Assembly (NCBI GenBank): GCA_005777235.1
Contig: SXND01000167.1
Span: forward strand, 1-40,088
Reading direction: 5' to 3'
Origin: Pseudomonadota bacterium
GTDB lineage: Bacteria; Tectomicrobia; Entotheonellia; Entotheonellales; Entotheonellaceae
DNA length: 40,088 nucleotides
Shown here: positions 7,294-15,887 of the stretch, in pieces
Position numbering within the stretch: position 1 is the stretch's first letter
Layout of the letters: each line of letters begins with the position of its first letter
Program-made: the position numbers and the translations under genes
Notes under the pieces: generated by a model
What the model was told of the DNA's origin: nothing
The model's database searches: none
The model's input: only the letters and a program-made list of their open reading frames with translations

Positions 7294-9152
7294 CCCGCCA
7301 CCTCGCCGGCCATCTGGCGCTGGGCCCGGTAAATACGCGCATAGAGGCTGTCCGCCTGCATGAGCGCCGCGTGCGTGCCCCGGGCGGTCAGGCGCCCATG
7401 CTCCATGAGCACGACCAGATCGGCTTGTGGAAAGGCGGCAAGACGATGCGACAACAAGACGATGGTGGCTTGCTGCTCACGCGGCGCCTGCGGTCCATAA
7501 GCCTGACGCAAGCTGGCGATGATGCGTGCTTCGGTATCAATATCTACGGCAGCAAATGGATCGTCAAGTACTAGAAGGGCCGGGGTCTGCCGCCCCGACG
7601 CCGCCAGAGCGCGGGCCAGGGCCAGACGCTGGCGCTGGCCGCCGGAGACGCGCTGGCCGCGCTCGCCAATGGTGGTCTCCAGGCCGGCAGGGAAGTGTGC
7701 CACCTCCTCAGTGAGGACTGAGCTGGCCAGGGCCTGGTGCAGCAGGTTCTCAGCCGCCAGGGGCTCTGAGGCGCGCAATAATACGTTCTCCCGTACGCTG
7801 CTGCCAAACAAAAAGCCCTCCTGGGGCGCATAGCCGATACGCTCGGCGCGCTCTGCGGGGGTCATGTCCGTCAGCGCGCACCCAGCCAGCCGCACACAAC
7901 CTGCTTCCAGGGGATACAGTCCCAGCAAGGCGCGCGCCAGGGTGGTTTTGCCGCAGCCCACCGGGCCAGTGATGGCGACAAAGGCCCCGGCAGGGATCTC
8001 TAACGCGATACCATGCAACACGGCCTCGGCGCTGCCGGGATAGCGCAGGGACACGTCCTGGATAGAGACCGCCGCGGCCCCGCGTGGCACGTCTGGCGGC
8101 AACGGCTCACTGGTGTGCGATCCAGCCAGATAGCCCGCCTGAAACGAGACGCCGTGTGGCTCTTGGCCCCCTGGTAGCGGCGGCGCCAGCAGGGGACGTA
8201 AGCGCTCATAGGCCGCCCCGGCGCTCTGGATGGCATTGAACAACTGGGGCACGCGAAAGCCACGGGTGACACAGCGCAGATACAGCTCTAGATAGGCCAC
8301 AAAAGCTCCGACTGTCATGGCGCCAGCTAGCACGCGCTCGCTCCCTTGCCACAAGACCAACACGACGCCGGTGGTCATCAGCGTGGTGTACACGGGTCGT
8401 AAGCCAGCGCGCAGGCGGATGGTGGCGAGATTGGCCTCGGCCTGCACCTGGGACAGCGTCGCCACCTGCGTCACGGCCGCGCTGGTGCGTCCGAACAGGC
8501 GCAAAATGCGCCCGCCGGCCAGTTGTTCCTGCAGGGCCGCGGTCAGCGTGGCATTGGCCTGGCGTGCTGCCAGGGTACGCCGCCGCACAAAGCGCCCGCT
8601 GGCATAGGCCAGCCCCATAGCTGCGGGCACTGGCAGCAGCGCCAGGGCAGTGAGCGGCGCGTCCACAGCCAGCATGGCGGTGATGAACGACAACTCAAAC
8701 AGCAGGGTGTCCCAGGTCTCAATGGTAAACTCGCGCAGGCCCACGCCGAGCACATCGACGTCGCCGACAATGCGCGCCATCACCTCGCCAATCGGTGTCT
8801 GGTGCAGGCGCGCCATGGGCCACGCCAGCACTCCACGTAGGGCATCGGCACGCACGTTGGCCCGGATGCGACCATTGGCGGTCTGCAGCCACCAGCGCTT
8901 GACGATGCGCGGCAGCTCTGTGGCCAGCGTGCCCAGCACCAGCCACAGCGCCGCCAGCCCGACGTCATAGCCGCTGGCGGTGCTGTTGGCGTAGGCCAGA
9001 GCCGTGTCAATGGCGCGTCCGAGCATAAAGGCCGGCAGCACCACGGCAGTGTTCATCACGATACCGGCGAGGGAGCCCAGCACGAGCTGTCCGGCGACTT
9101 GCCGAAAGTAGGGACGCATCTCCCAGAGAAAGTGCGGCTGTTTCGTAGGCAT
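7290..9152 (-). CDS. ABC exporter half-transporter with degenerate ATPase site (MdlA-like)
   Basis: A 620-residue partner of the downstream exporter subunit. The membrane domain spans about residues 20-310. The ATPase domain shows Walker A GPVGCGKTT, Q-loop YAPQEGFLFGSSVRENV, an intact signature VSGGQRQRLALARAL and Walker B LLVLDDPFAAVD, where Asp replaces the catalytic Glu; the switch His is present (LLSHRL). Heterodimeric exporters such as MdlAB, YheI/YheH and TM287/288 usually pair one canonical and one degenerate site. The Asp here with Glu in the partner fits that rule. An extended linker (about residues 325-365) precedes the ATPase domain. The gene is first in a two-gene operon, downstream of a strong hairpin that separates it from fecR. 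Confidence 0.92.
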   Translation of the reverse strand: MPTKQPHFLWEMRPYFRQVAGQLVLGSLAGIVMNTAVVLPAFMLGRAIDTALAYANSTASGYDVGLAALWLVLGTLATELPRIVKRWWLQTANGRIRANVRADALRGVLAWPMARLHQTPIGEVMARIVGDVDVLGVGLREFTIETWDTLLFELSFITAMLAVDAPLTALALLPVPAAMGLAYASGRFVRRRTLAARQANATLTAALQEQLAGGRILRLFGRTSAAVTQVATLSQVQAEANLATIRLRAGLRPVYTTLMTTGVVLVLWQGSERVLAGAMTVGAFVAYLELYLRCVTRGFRVPQLFNAIQSAGAAYERLRPLLAPPLPGGQEPHGVSFQAGYLAGSHTSEPLPPDVPRGAAAVSIQDVSLRYPGSAEAVLHGIALEIPAGAFVAITGPVGCGKTTLARALLGLYPLEAGCVRLAGCALTDMTPAERAERIGYAPQEGFLFGSSVRENVLLRASEPLAAENLLHQALASSVLTEEVAHFPAGLETTIGERGQRVSGGQRQRLALARALAASGRQTPALLVLDDPFAAVDIDTEARIIASLRQAYGPQAPREQQATIVLLSHRLAAFPQADLVVLMEHGRLTARGTHAALMQADSLYARIYRAQRQMAGEVAG

Positions 9153-9224
9153 GATGGCTCTGGTATCCCGCGAGAGACGTTGAGAGCACGCCCGCCAGGC
9201 AGGGGAAGCAGGGGAGACCCGGCA

Positions 9225-9267
9225 TGGCGAGCGTCTCCCCCAGGATGATGCGGGGAGACGCTCGCCA
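9225..9267 (-). terminator. 16-bp perfect hairpin after the FecR gene
   Basis: TGGCGAGCGTCTCCCC (9225-9240) is the exact reverse complement of GGGGAGACGCTCGCCA (9252-9267), with an 11-base loop. It begins four bases past the FecR stop. There is no T-run beyond it on the minus strand, so it may act as an mRNA 3'-end stabiliser or a rho-assisted stop rather than a classical terminator. Confidence 0.6.
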
Positions 9268-9270
9268 CCG

Positions 9271-10242
9271 CTAACGCGGAATGGTGATGGTCACTAAGAG
9301 TTTGACCGTTTCCTGGCGCTGGATGGCCGTCGTGCTCTGCCGGTTATCGGGTGTGATAATGCTTCTCGCCCCCAGAGGTGATGGCTCCGACGAGAGGAGC
9401 GTCTGTATGGCTGCGGTGCGCTTGGCCAGCGTTTCAAATGACTGTTGGTCACCCTCCACCTCGGGTCGAACAGTGGCCGTCTGCACCGAGACAGGCGGCG
9501 TCAGGCGGGAGAGCGGTCCACTGACACGGCTTTCCCCGCGCACTGGCCCGAGGGCGAGGCGCTCGCGCACCGGTTGCACTTCCGTCGGAATCTGCGCCGT
9601 GATGCGCGTCAACCCTTCGATGCGCTGCCGATCCAGCAGCTGTAGCTCGCGCGCCAGCTCTGGAGGAGCGTTTCCCAGAACCCGCGTGCGGAAATTGGCC
9701 TGGACCGGTTGTGGCTGCCGCGGCAGCCGCAGGTTTTGTACTTCGACCGTCCCATCAAGCGTGACGACTTCCGTGTCTTCCGGTGGGATGAAGGTCACGA
9801 CAAAGGTCGTGCCACGCACACCAGCCACTGTGTTGGGGGTCCGCACTTCCGTCGCCGAACCTGAACCAAAAATTTTGCTGGTAACCATCCGCAGCGTGCC
9901 GGCGGTGACACTCACAATCGTCCGGCGTTGCTGCGGTGTGAGCAAAAACTCCGTGAACTGCATCTCACTGCGTTCTGCCAGGGTGACGATCGAGTCATCA
10001 CGCAGGAGCACTTTGACCTTGCCATTGGCTGCGGTACGCACGGTATCGTTGGGTAATAAGGCAGCACGGAAGGCCAGATCTTCCCACGTTGTGCCATTCG
10101 CCGCCCGCACTTCTGCCTTGCCGTCTATGGCCAGCACCGTGCCAATCCGCCCATCGTCCTGCCCCCAGCTCTGCCCGACCCCTCCCAGCTGGAACAGGAT
10201 CAGGGCCAGGGCCATCAGGGTGAGTCTCCGTTGGATGTCCAT
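9271..10242 (-). CDS. FecR-domain periplasmic protein
   Basis: A 323-residue protein with an N-terminal signal peptide (MDIQRRLTLMALALILFQLG, cleavage probably near SWGQ-DD). Residues 30-180 form a FecR domain: GTVLAIDGKAEVR, LLPNDTVRTAANGKVKVLLR, DDSIVTLAERSEMQF and the hallmark TPNTVAGVRGTTFVV. The C-terminal half is Pro/Arg/Gln-rich, lacks a known fold and is probably disordered. Unlike the classical FecR sensor, it has no N-terminal cytoplasmic anti-sigma segment, and no sigma factor gene is adjacent, so a direct iron-signalling role is unlikely. It follows the TPR/beta-barrel gene by three bases on the same transcript, which suggests that the two act together in the envelope. Confidence 0.85.
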   Translation of the reverse strand: MDIQRRLTLMALALILFQLGGVGQSWGQDDGRIGTVLAIDGKAEVRAANGTTWEDLAFRAALLPNDTVRTAANGKVKVLLRDDSIVTLAERSEMQFTEFLLTPQQRRTIVSVTAGTLRMVTSKIFGSGSATEVRTPNTVAGVRGTTFVVTFIPPEDTEVVTLDGTVEVQNLRLPRQPQPVQANFRTRVLGNAPPELARELQLLDRQRIEGLTRITAQIPTEVQPVRERLALGPVRGESRVSGPLSRLTPPVSVQTATVRPEVEGDQQSFETLAKRTAAIQTLLSSEPSPLGARSIITPDNRQSTTAIQRQETVKLLVTITIPR

Positions 10243-10245
10243 TGC

Positions 10246-11850
10246 CTAATACCTCCCACTGATCGCCAGGGTCAGCATATTCCGGCGGTAGTCAAAAAAG
10301 GAAATGTTCGATTGATTGCTGGTGTGGACATAGCCGCCAGACACGGTCATATAGCGTCCGATATCGCGTGCCAGTCCCAGCCCGACCGTAAAACGATGGT
10401 CCGTGCGGGCGCGCGCATCATTGACGGTGAGCACTCCCTGCAGCGGCGCGTCAAACGAGTTCACATGCTGGTACCCGAAGCGGTAGTAGCTGCCATGGGC
10501 ATCCAGCGTGATGCCCGCCACCAGCGGCGTTTGCACCCCGAGGCCCACTTCGTGGCCATTGTACTCCCAGTCGCTGCCGTCACCGCGCTGCGCATCGTAG
10601 TGATAGCTCAGACGCGCATACGAACGCTTGCTATTGAAGAGCCAAAACTGGTCAAAACCCGTGCGGACGTTCCAGCCATCGCGGCCACGCACGGCGGGGT
10701 CGAAGCCTGTCGGGACATCGTTGAGGTAATTCTCCCGGCGATATTGCAGCGATACCAAAGCCAGCAACGTCTCGGTTTGTTTGATCGTTGCACTGGGGGA
10801 GACGCTGAGGGTTTCCGAGAAACGCGCATTATCCAGGGCCGTATCCATGTAATGGACGCCGAGCCGTAGCGTCACGGGACGGAATTTCGCCTGCCCAAAG
10901 AGCCCAAAGGTATGCGTACGGATATCAAACTCATGCAGCCTGAAGTGCAGGCTTTGAAAGAAATCATACTCGGCCCCCACCTGCCAGAGAGAGGTCCGCA
11001 GTGGGAACACGCGCCCGGTGGCGTTGAACATGAGGCGTCCATCGTCCTGGCGGCTGATCGAGATGGAGTTCGGTTCCAGGATGACGTTGTCATCGTATTG
11101 CAGACTCATACTGCCTTCGACTTCCCACCAGCGGCGCTCGCGTTCCCGGGCTTGCAGGGCCTCCAGATAGCGCTGTGCATTTTGGCCGAGTGGCGAGGAC
11201 GGATCAGGGGCCCGCGCCGTTTCAAAGGCCGTGCGGGCCTGGCTATCGCTCTCGAGGGCGTACAACGTGGCGCCGCGGTAATACTGCGCCGTGGGCGCCA
11301 AGGCGGGATCCAGGGTAATCGTCTGCTCCAACGGGGGCAGTGCGTCACGATAACGCTTGAGCTGATAGAGCGCATAGCCTTGATAGAACTTCACCGCGGC
11401 ATTGTCTGGATCAAACTTGGCGGCGTGCTGCAGCGGCCCTAACGCCTCGGCGTAGCGTTGCTCCTGAAAATACGCCAGGCCCAGATGATAGTGCGCGTAC
11501 TGCATGGTGGGATCAAGCTGCAGGGCTTTTTCGAGCGGTGCAATGGCGGCCTGAAATTCCCCGATACGGTTGTGTGCTAGGGCAAGGTAGAAATGCGCGT
11601 TGGCATCGTCCGGTGCTAGCCCCACAGCAGTACGAAAATGCTGTAAGGCCTCGCGGTAATTCCCTGTGCCATACTCAACAATGCCTTTGGCGTACTCGAC
11701 CTCAGCCTGCTCAACGGCGTGTGCTGGCCCCGGGAATACGCCGACCCAGACAGTGCTGAGGAGACAGAGACTCCCCAGCACCGACGCCAGCCAGAGACGG
11801 CTGCCTAGGAGCCCAGGCGGCGATCCTCTCATGCCCAATAATCGTCTCAT
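10246..11850 (-). CDS. TPR-repeat outer-membrane beta-barrel protein
   Basis: The 534-residue protein has a long signal peptide ending at about PAHA-VEQ. Residues 45-240 hold about five to six tetratricopeptide repeats (for example YREALQHFRTAVGLAPDDAN and FQAAIAPLEKALQLDPTMQY). From about residue 240 the pattern is alternating aromatic/polar strands typical of an outer-membrane barrel (SMSLQYDDNV..., LRLGVHYMDTALDN, SYARLSYHYDAQ) and the last residues are LAISGRY with a terminal Tyr. The TPR part would lie in the periplasm and bind a partner, possibly the FecR protein encoded next. A promoter with TTGACA lies 56-85 bp upstream. A porin or assembly role is possible, but no specific function can be assigned. 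Confidence 0.85.
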   Translation of the reverse strand: MRRLLGMRGSPPGLLGSRLWLASVLGSLCLLSTVWVGVFPGPAHAVEQAEVEYAKGIVEYGTGNYREALQHFRTAVGLAPDDANAHFYLALAHNRIGEFQAAIAPLEKALQLDPTMQYAHYHLGLAYFQEQRYAEALGPLQHAAKFDPDNAAVKFYQGYALYQLKRYRDALPPLEQTITLDPALAPTAQYYRGATLYALESDSQARTAFETARAPDPSSPLGQNAQRYLEALQARERERRWWEVEGSMSLQYDDNVILEPNSISISRQDDGRLMFNATGRVFPLRTSLWQVGAEYDFFQSLHFRLHEFDIRTHTFGLFGQAKFRPVTLRLGVHYMDTALDNARFSETLSVSPSATIKQTETLLALVSLQYRRENYLNDVPTGFDPAVRGRDGWNVRTGFDQFWLFNSKRSYARLSYHYDAQRGDGSDWEYNGHEVGLGVQTPLVAGITLDAHGSYYRFGYQHVNSFDAPLQGVLTVNDARARTDHRFTVGLGLARDIGRYMTVSGGYVHTSNQSNISFFDYRRNMLTLAISGRY

Positions 11851-11905
11851 CGAATCCTCGCTACACGGTCAATACGGTGAGCCATATCTCACGTCTTTGG
11901 GAAAG

Positions 11906-11935
11906 GTTATCCCACGGTGGCCCCAGAGGTGTCAA
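11906..11935 (-). promoter_or_regulatory. Sigma70-type promoter for the TPR/FecR operon
   Basis: On the minus strand a perfect TTGACA (11935 to 11930) is followed after 18 bp by GATAAC (11911 to 11906). Transcription would begin near 11899, giving a leader of about 50 bases before the ATG at 11850. Confidence 0.55.
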
Positions 11936-12006
11936 GCACAGAACCGCTTTTCCCACCCTGGAGCCGTCTCACGTCTGCGTCGACTGCTCGGCCCTGTGGC
12001 AGCGGC

Positions 12007-12534
12007 CTAGCGCGGAAACCAGCCCTTGCCGGTGAGATAGCCGCGAATGTAGCACACCTGCCCACTATGATGGAGATGATCGAGTAAGATGACCGCCAGC
12101 CAGGCACCGACTTTACGGGCAGGACCACCGCCCGGTGCGGCGAGATCGCGGTCGAGATCGGCGGGTGTGAGCGCGTTGAGACACGCCAGGGTCTTCACCC
12201 GCACCGCCTCCGCATAGCCCTGCAGAGTTGTCACGCTGGTTTTGAAGGCCGCGACTTGCTCCAGGGAATCCCCGATACCCGTCAGGGCGGTGCTGGCCTC
12301 CATGCCGAATTGCTGATGCCAGCCGTCTTCGATCCACGCCTGGGCTTTGCCGCTGATGTTGGCGATAATACCGTCCTCGACCCGTGTGGCATGCCAGAGG
12401 GTCCAGCCGATAGAATTACACTGATCAGACGGGCGCTGCGCTAAGTCACTATCCGACAGGCCAGTGAGCGCCCCCTTAATAAAGTTATCCAGATCAATCG
12501 TGAGGGCAGTGGCCACGACTGCGGTCGCATCCAT
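12007..12534 (-). CDS. DinB/YfiT-family putative metal-dependent protein
   Basis: A 175-residue four-helix-bundle protein of the DinB superfamily. The expected three metal-binding His are present: WTLWHATRVED in the second helix and LLDHLHHSGQVCYIRGYL near the C terminus. Family members include thiol-transferases and many proteins of unknown role that bind Ni or Zn; the substrate here is not evident. The SD GGAG lies seven bases before the ATG at 12534. It is transcribed alone, convergent with nothing, divergent from the reductase gene at 12809. The 274-bp spacer between the two holds no other recognisable feature. Confidence 0.85.
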   Translation of the reverse strand: MDATAVVATALTIDLDNFIKGALTGLSDSDLAQRPSDQCNSIGWTLWHATRVEDGIIANISGKAQAWIEDGWHQQFGMEASTALTGIGDSLEQVAAFKTSVTTLQGYAEAVRVKTLACLNALTPADLDRDLAAPGGGPARKVGAWLAVILLDHLHHSGQVCYIRGYLTGKGWFPR

Positions 12535-12808
12535 ACAGGGTCTCCTTGACGTGACAGGTCACGTGTCTCATGCTCTACCCAGTTGCTCCAACAGTCCTGC
12601 TGCGCCGAGGGCGACCGGCCGGTTGCCTCCGACCTACCACGCTAGGCTCTCAACGCCAGAACACGCGGTATTGTCCCATAGTCACGGGGTTCCCGCAACC
12701 TCGCGGAGCAGGCGCGTGGGGAGCGCGCAGTCGAGGAGCTGTTGACGTCCCACGTGGGGTGGACGACCAGCCAGCGCGGTCTAGGGACACGACCGAGGAA
12801 AGAGCCCT

Positions 12809-13819
12809 ATGCGTTTTGTCATCTGTGGTGTTGGCGCTATTGGCGGGGTGTTAGGCGGACAACTGGTCAAGGCAGGCTTTGAGGTGCTCGGGATTGATCC
12901 GGCACCAGAGCACGCCGCCGCTATCAACACGCACGGCTTGCAGCTCAAAGGCCTGCACGGTCAGCACACCCTGCGTTTGCCCGTTGTACGGCGCGCTGCG
13001 CACGTGGCGTTTCGCCCGGAGGACGTCATCCTCCTGGCGGTAAAATCCGGCCAGTGCGGTCGAGCGGTGGCGGCCTTGCGACGCGCCACCAGGCTGGACC
13101 TGCCGCTGGTGTGTGCCCAGAACGGGGTGACGAACGAAGCCCTGGCAGCGCGTACGTTTCGGCAAGTTAACGGGCTGATGCTCCTCATTGGCGCCACATG
13201 TCTACGGCCCGGTGAGGTGATCCACACGGGCAATGGCCCCGTGGGCGTTGGCACCTATCCTACTGGCGTGCATCCGGTGGCTGAGGCGGTCGCTGCAGCC
13301 CTCGAGCAGACGGATTTAGCGGTGTACACCACGGCGGACATTCGCCGTGCCAAATGGCACAAGCTCCTCCTCAATCTGAACACCGCGACCCTGGGCCTCA
13401 CGGGTCTGTCAACCCAGGAGGCCATGGCCGAGGCCACGGTACGCGCCTGGATGGCGGAGGTCTGGGAGGAAGGCGTGCGCGTCGTAGAGAAGGCGGGACT
13501 GGAGTATGTGGAGCCACCGGGCATGGCGTCAATAGGGGAGCATATCCATGCCCTCCGGACGGACGCCGCACCCATCCTGGCCGTGCCGACCGCCGCAGAC
13601 ACCACAGGCCGTTCCTCGCTGTGGCAGGATCTGTATCATCGCCGTGGGGTGGTGGAGGTGGAATATTTGAACGGGGTCATCGTCCGTCTGGGGCGGCAAT
13701 ACGGGGTGCCGACGCCGTATAATAGTCTGCTGCGCACGGTGAGTCACACCATGGCCAGGGCGCGTGCATTACCTGGGCAGTATACGATTGCCGATCTACG
13801 CGCTTTGCTGCGGGATTGA
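12809..13819 (+). CDS. Ketopantoate reductase family (PanE/ApbA) dehydrogenase
   Basis: A 336-residue NADP-dependent 2-ketoacid reductase-like enzyme. The Rossmann motif is VICGVGAIGGVLGG at the N terminus. VKSGQ at about residue 78 and CAQNGVTNE at about residue 110 match the PanE nucleotide and substrate loops, and the conserved Lys sits in RRAKWHKLLLNLNTATLGL. The C-terminal helical domain ends with VEYLNGVIVRLGRQYGVPTPYN, the family's E.D..NG......G..TP.N signature. True PanE makes pantoate for coenzyme A, but many paralogues reduce other 2-oxoacids, and this one is longer than typical PanE (about 300) with no panB or panC nearby. The SD GAGGAAAG precedes the ATG. Confidence 0.85.
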   Translation: MRFVICGVGAIGGVLGGQLVKAGFEVLGIDPAPEHAAAINTHGLQLKGLHGQHTLRLPVVRRAAHVAFRPEDVILLAVKSGQCGRAVAALRRATRLDLPLVCAQNGVTNEALAARTFRQVNGLMLLIGATCLRPGEVIHTGNGPVGVGTYPTGVHPVAEAVAAALEQTDLAVYTTADIRRAKWHKLLLNLNTATLGLTGLSTQEAMAEATVRAWMAEVWEEGVRVVEKAGLEYVEPPGMASIGEHIHALRTDAAPILAVPTAADTTGRSSLWQDLYHRRGVVEVEYLNGVIVRLGRQYGVPTPYNSLLRTVSHTMARARALPGQYTIADLRALLRD

Positions 13820-13852
13820 GCCGCGACCGGTACAGAGAAGGGAGCAGTTTCT

Positions 13853-14458
13853 ATGGAGACGATTCAAGCCCTGATGCTGGGCACCACGAACGCGGCGAAA
13901 ATCCACGGGGTGCAGGACGCCTTCGCTGAGATGCAGCCTGTGCTTGGCGCCCCAGATCTGTCGCAGCCGTTTACCTGGACTTGCCAGGTCGAGACCGGCG
14001 TGAGTGAGGAACCCTGGGGTTTCCCGCTCACCATCCGGGGCGCCCAAAATCGTGCCCGGGCGGCCTATGCCCGCCTCGACGAGACGGCGCCCCCGTGTCC
14101 CACAGCGGAAGTCCGTATGGGCCTTGGGGTGGAGAGCGGCTTTATTGAGGTAGCGCCCGAGACGTTCACCTTGTACAACTTTGATGTCTGTGCCCTGTTC
14201 GACGGCCAGGCCTACTATCTCGGCATTTCCCCAGGCTTTGAATACCCCCGCCGCCTAGTGCGCCACATCTTTTTCGACCGCCAGCCGTTTCAACAGGCAC
14301 GCCAGTACATCACCACCACGGCCCAGGTTGAACAGCAAGCAGGGTTAGTCGGTGTGCTCGCCGGCGGGCTGACGGATCGTCCAGAGATGACCCGTCTGGC
14401 CACGCGCTTGGCACTCATTCGCTATCTGCAACGCCACGCGTACGCCAAGTGGGATTGA
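13853..14458 (+). CDS. Inosine/xanthosine triphosphatase-like NTPase (YjjX/DUF84 family)
   Basis: A 201-residue protein with the ITPase-superfamily layout: MLGTTNAAKIHGVQDAF near the start (equivalent to S.NP.K..A), GFPLTIRGAQNRARAAY (E..Q.T..GA.NRA) and GLGVESGFIEV (G.E.G). These residues bind the non-canonical nucleotide and metal. YjjX-type enzymes hydrolyse ITP/XTP and so protect nucleic acids from deaminated purines. The SD AAGGGAG lies eight bases before the ATG. It follows the reductase gene by 33 bp on the same strand and may be cotranscribed. Confidence 0.8.
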   Translation: METIQALMLGTTNAAKIHGVQDAFAEMQPVLGAPDLSQPFTWTCQVETGVSEEPWGFPLTIRGAQNRARAAYARLDETAPPCPTAEVRMGLGVESGFIEVAPETFTLYNFDVCALFDGQAYYLGISPGFEYPRRLVRHIFFDRQPFQQARQYITTTAQVEQQAGLVGVLAGGLTDRPEMTRLATRLALIRYLQRHAYAKWD

Positions 14459-14467
14459 GCCAGGGTA

Positions 14468-14599
14468 TTAGCGGCTGCCCGTGCCTTTCCGGGCGGCATA
14501 CTTGGCGGCATTCTGGCGTTTCTGCGCTTCTTTATGCTTCCGACGCGACATCGCCCGCGCCATCTTCATTGACCGTCCATGCTTGCTCGACTGGGTCAT
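14468..14599 (-). CDS. Very basic 43-residue protein, function unknown
   Basis: A short minus-strand ORF begins ATG ACC CAG TCG AGC AAG with an excellent AAGGAG seven bases upstream and ends TAA. The product, MTQSSKHGRSMKMARAMSRR followed by KHKEAQKRQNAAKYAARKGT, is about one-third Lys/Arg and predicted helical. It could be a nucleic-acid-binding peptide or a small ribosome-associated protein. The good SD and clean codons support translation, but I do not recognise a family. It is convergent with the NTPase gene, ten bases away. Confidence 0.5.
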   Translation of the reverse strand: MTQSSKHGRSMKMARAMSRRKHKEAQKRQNAAKYAARKGTGSR

Positions 14600-15049
14600 G
14601 GGGCACTCCTTGTGCACGTGTGCAGGGTTGAGAACTCATGCCCCGGATCATACACGGTCAGGTCGCCGACAGCAACCGGCGGACCTCCGCAGCGCCTGGG
14701 GTATGGTGTTCCGTGCTGCGTGGCGCTCCCGGTAGGCGCGCCACGGGCTGGCCCGCGTCGTCGCGCTGGGAAGGCTGGCAAGCCGTGGACGCCGCTCGTC
14801 CTGCCGCCAGCTCTGCTGCCGCTGGTGCGCAAGAAGCTCGACACCCTGTACTACACGCTGCCCCTCTAGATGGGCGCTTGCGGTAATGCCCCCCAGGTGG
14901 GCTTTGTCGGCTCCGGCACTGTGGGCCTGCCGCGCTGCCGCGCCGTCGCAGTGCTCCGGGGTATGCCGCGGCGGCTGGCGGTGACCTTGTGTCCCGGGGT
15001 GGGCGACAACACCACGGCGTTCGTCCTACGCCAGTGCCCCTCTGGGCAC
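14600..15049. other. Gene-poor stretch, nothing recognised
   Basis: The open frames here (for example 14870-15148 plus) have no start signals or recognisable motifs, and part of one merely translates the hairpin repeat at 15050-15112. This is probably decayed coding or spacer DNA. Confidence 0.4.
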
Positions 15050-15112
15050 GCCGGGCTCCAGCCCGGCTCCGCAAGCCACGCTGGAGCGTGGCGCTCCCAG
15101 GGCAAACCCTGG
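15050..15112. repeat. Three consecutive short perfect hairpins
   Basis: GCCGGGCT-CC-AGCCCGGC (15050-15067), GCCACGCT-GG-AGCGTGGC (15075-15092) and CCAGGG-CAAA-CCCTGG (15097-15112) lie side by side. This is a REP-cluster-like structure in non-coding DNA; the same GAGCGTGG...CTCCCAGG vocabulary occurs at 3847-3905. Confidence 0.65.
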
Positions 15113-15149
15113 AGGGACTGGCAGTATAGGTGTGAAACAGACATTTAGT

Positions 15150-15480
15150 GTAGTGCTCCGTCAGGTGCCCTGGCCTGGGCTGCCTGGCGGCTATTTTTTG
15201 CTGGGGTTGTCTGCTAAGTGCTGATAAAATAAGCCTATAGCCTTTCTTGGGGTTTACAATGGTCTCTTATTTGAATAAGAAAAGCATTCTCAATGGTTTA
15301 TAGAAAAAATTCCATGCTCCAAAAAGATGTCTTATTTTGTAAGATGAGAAAAATCAATACGATAGACCTTTGGGATACTTTTCTGTTAGCGTACACCTCC
15401 CCGTGTCACCGGATATGCGGGCAATGAAGAGCCGTATGGGATTCTGAAACAACATGTTAGGAGGATTTTCGTGGAAATGA
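15150..15480. other. A+T-rich island with two related palindromes
   Basis: The base composition changes sharply from the G+C-rich surroundings. Palindromes TCTTATT-TG-AATAAGA (15265-15280) and TCTTA-TTTTG-TAAGA (15330-15344) share an arm and lie about 65 bp apart, operator-like. No ORF with a convincing start is present. The following 15481-15887 also holds no recognised gene. Confidence 0.5.
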
Positions 15481-15887
15481 TATGTAGGCACATGAATAAT
15501 AAAGCGTTAGAGGTTTTGACTACCTTGGCAGGCTGTGGAAAAGTCGAGGTGTACGAAAATAGCCTTGCAACCCGTTGTTTCTGAAAGCCGCCAGGCGGCA
15601 AGGGTTGGCATCAAGAGACTTGCCTGAGGGCAATGGAAACAGGAGAATGACGACCAGGATTTTCCCCGAACATGACGGGCGATCAAGCTCTGCGCATCTT
15701 CAGTGCAGCTCAGGTGGAGCAAGTGGCTGAGTGTGTGGCATTCCTGCAATGTTGCACGCGCTTGTAGCTCCCTCCCGTGTTTCACGACGCCCAGGGAGTC
15801 GTTTAAGCGGCACGATGAACGTTTGCACGGTGCGTGTGTTGGACGTGCTGGCAGCAGAGCCGATCCCCAGCCCTGGCAGCCAGAACC

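Noticed and set aside
9281..10249. 322-codon plus-strand frame opposite the FecR gene
   Set aside because: Antisense shadow; the minus-strand frame has a signal peptide and the FecR signature, while this one has Ser/Arg/Val-rich random sequence.
15050..15112. CRISPR-like array
   Set aside because: The three hairpins differ in sequence and there are no regularly spaced identical repeats with spacers; no cas genes are present anywhere in the window.
14870..15148. 92-codon frame as a gene
   Set aside because: Its second half is translated hairpin repeat, no SD precedes it and no family is recognised.
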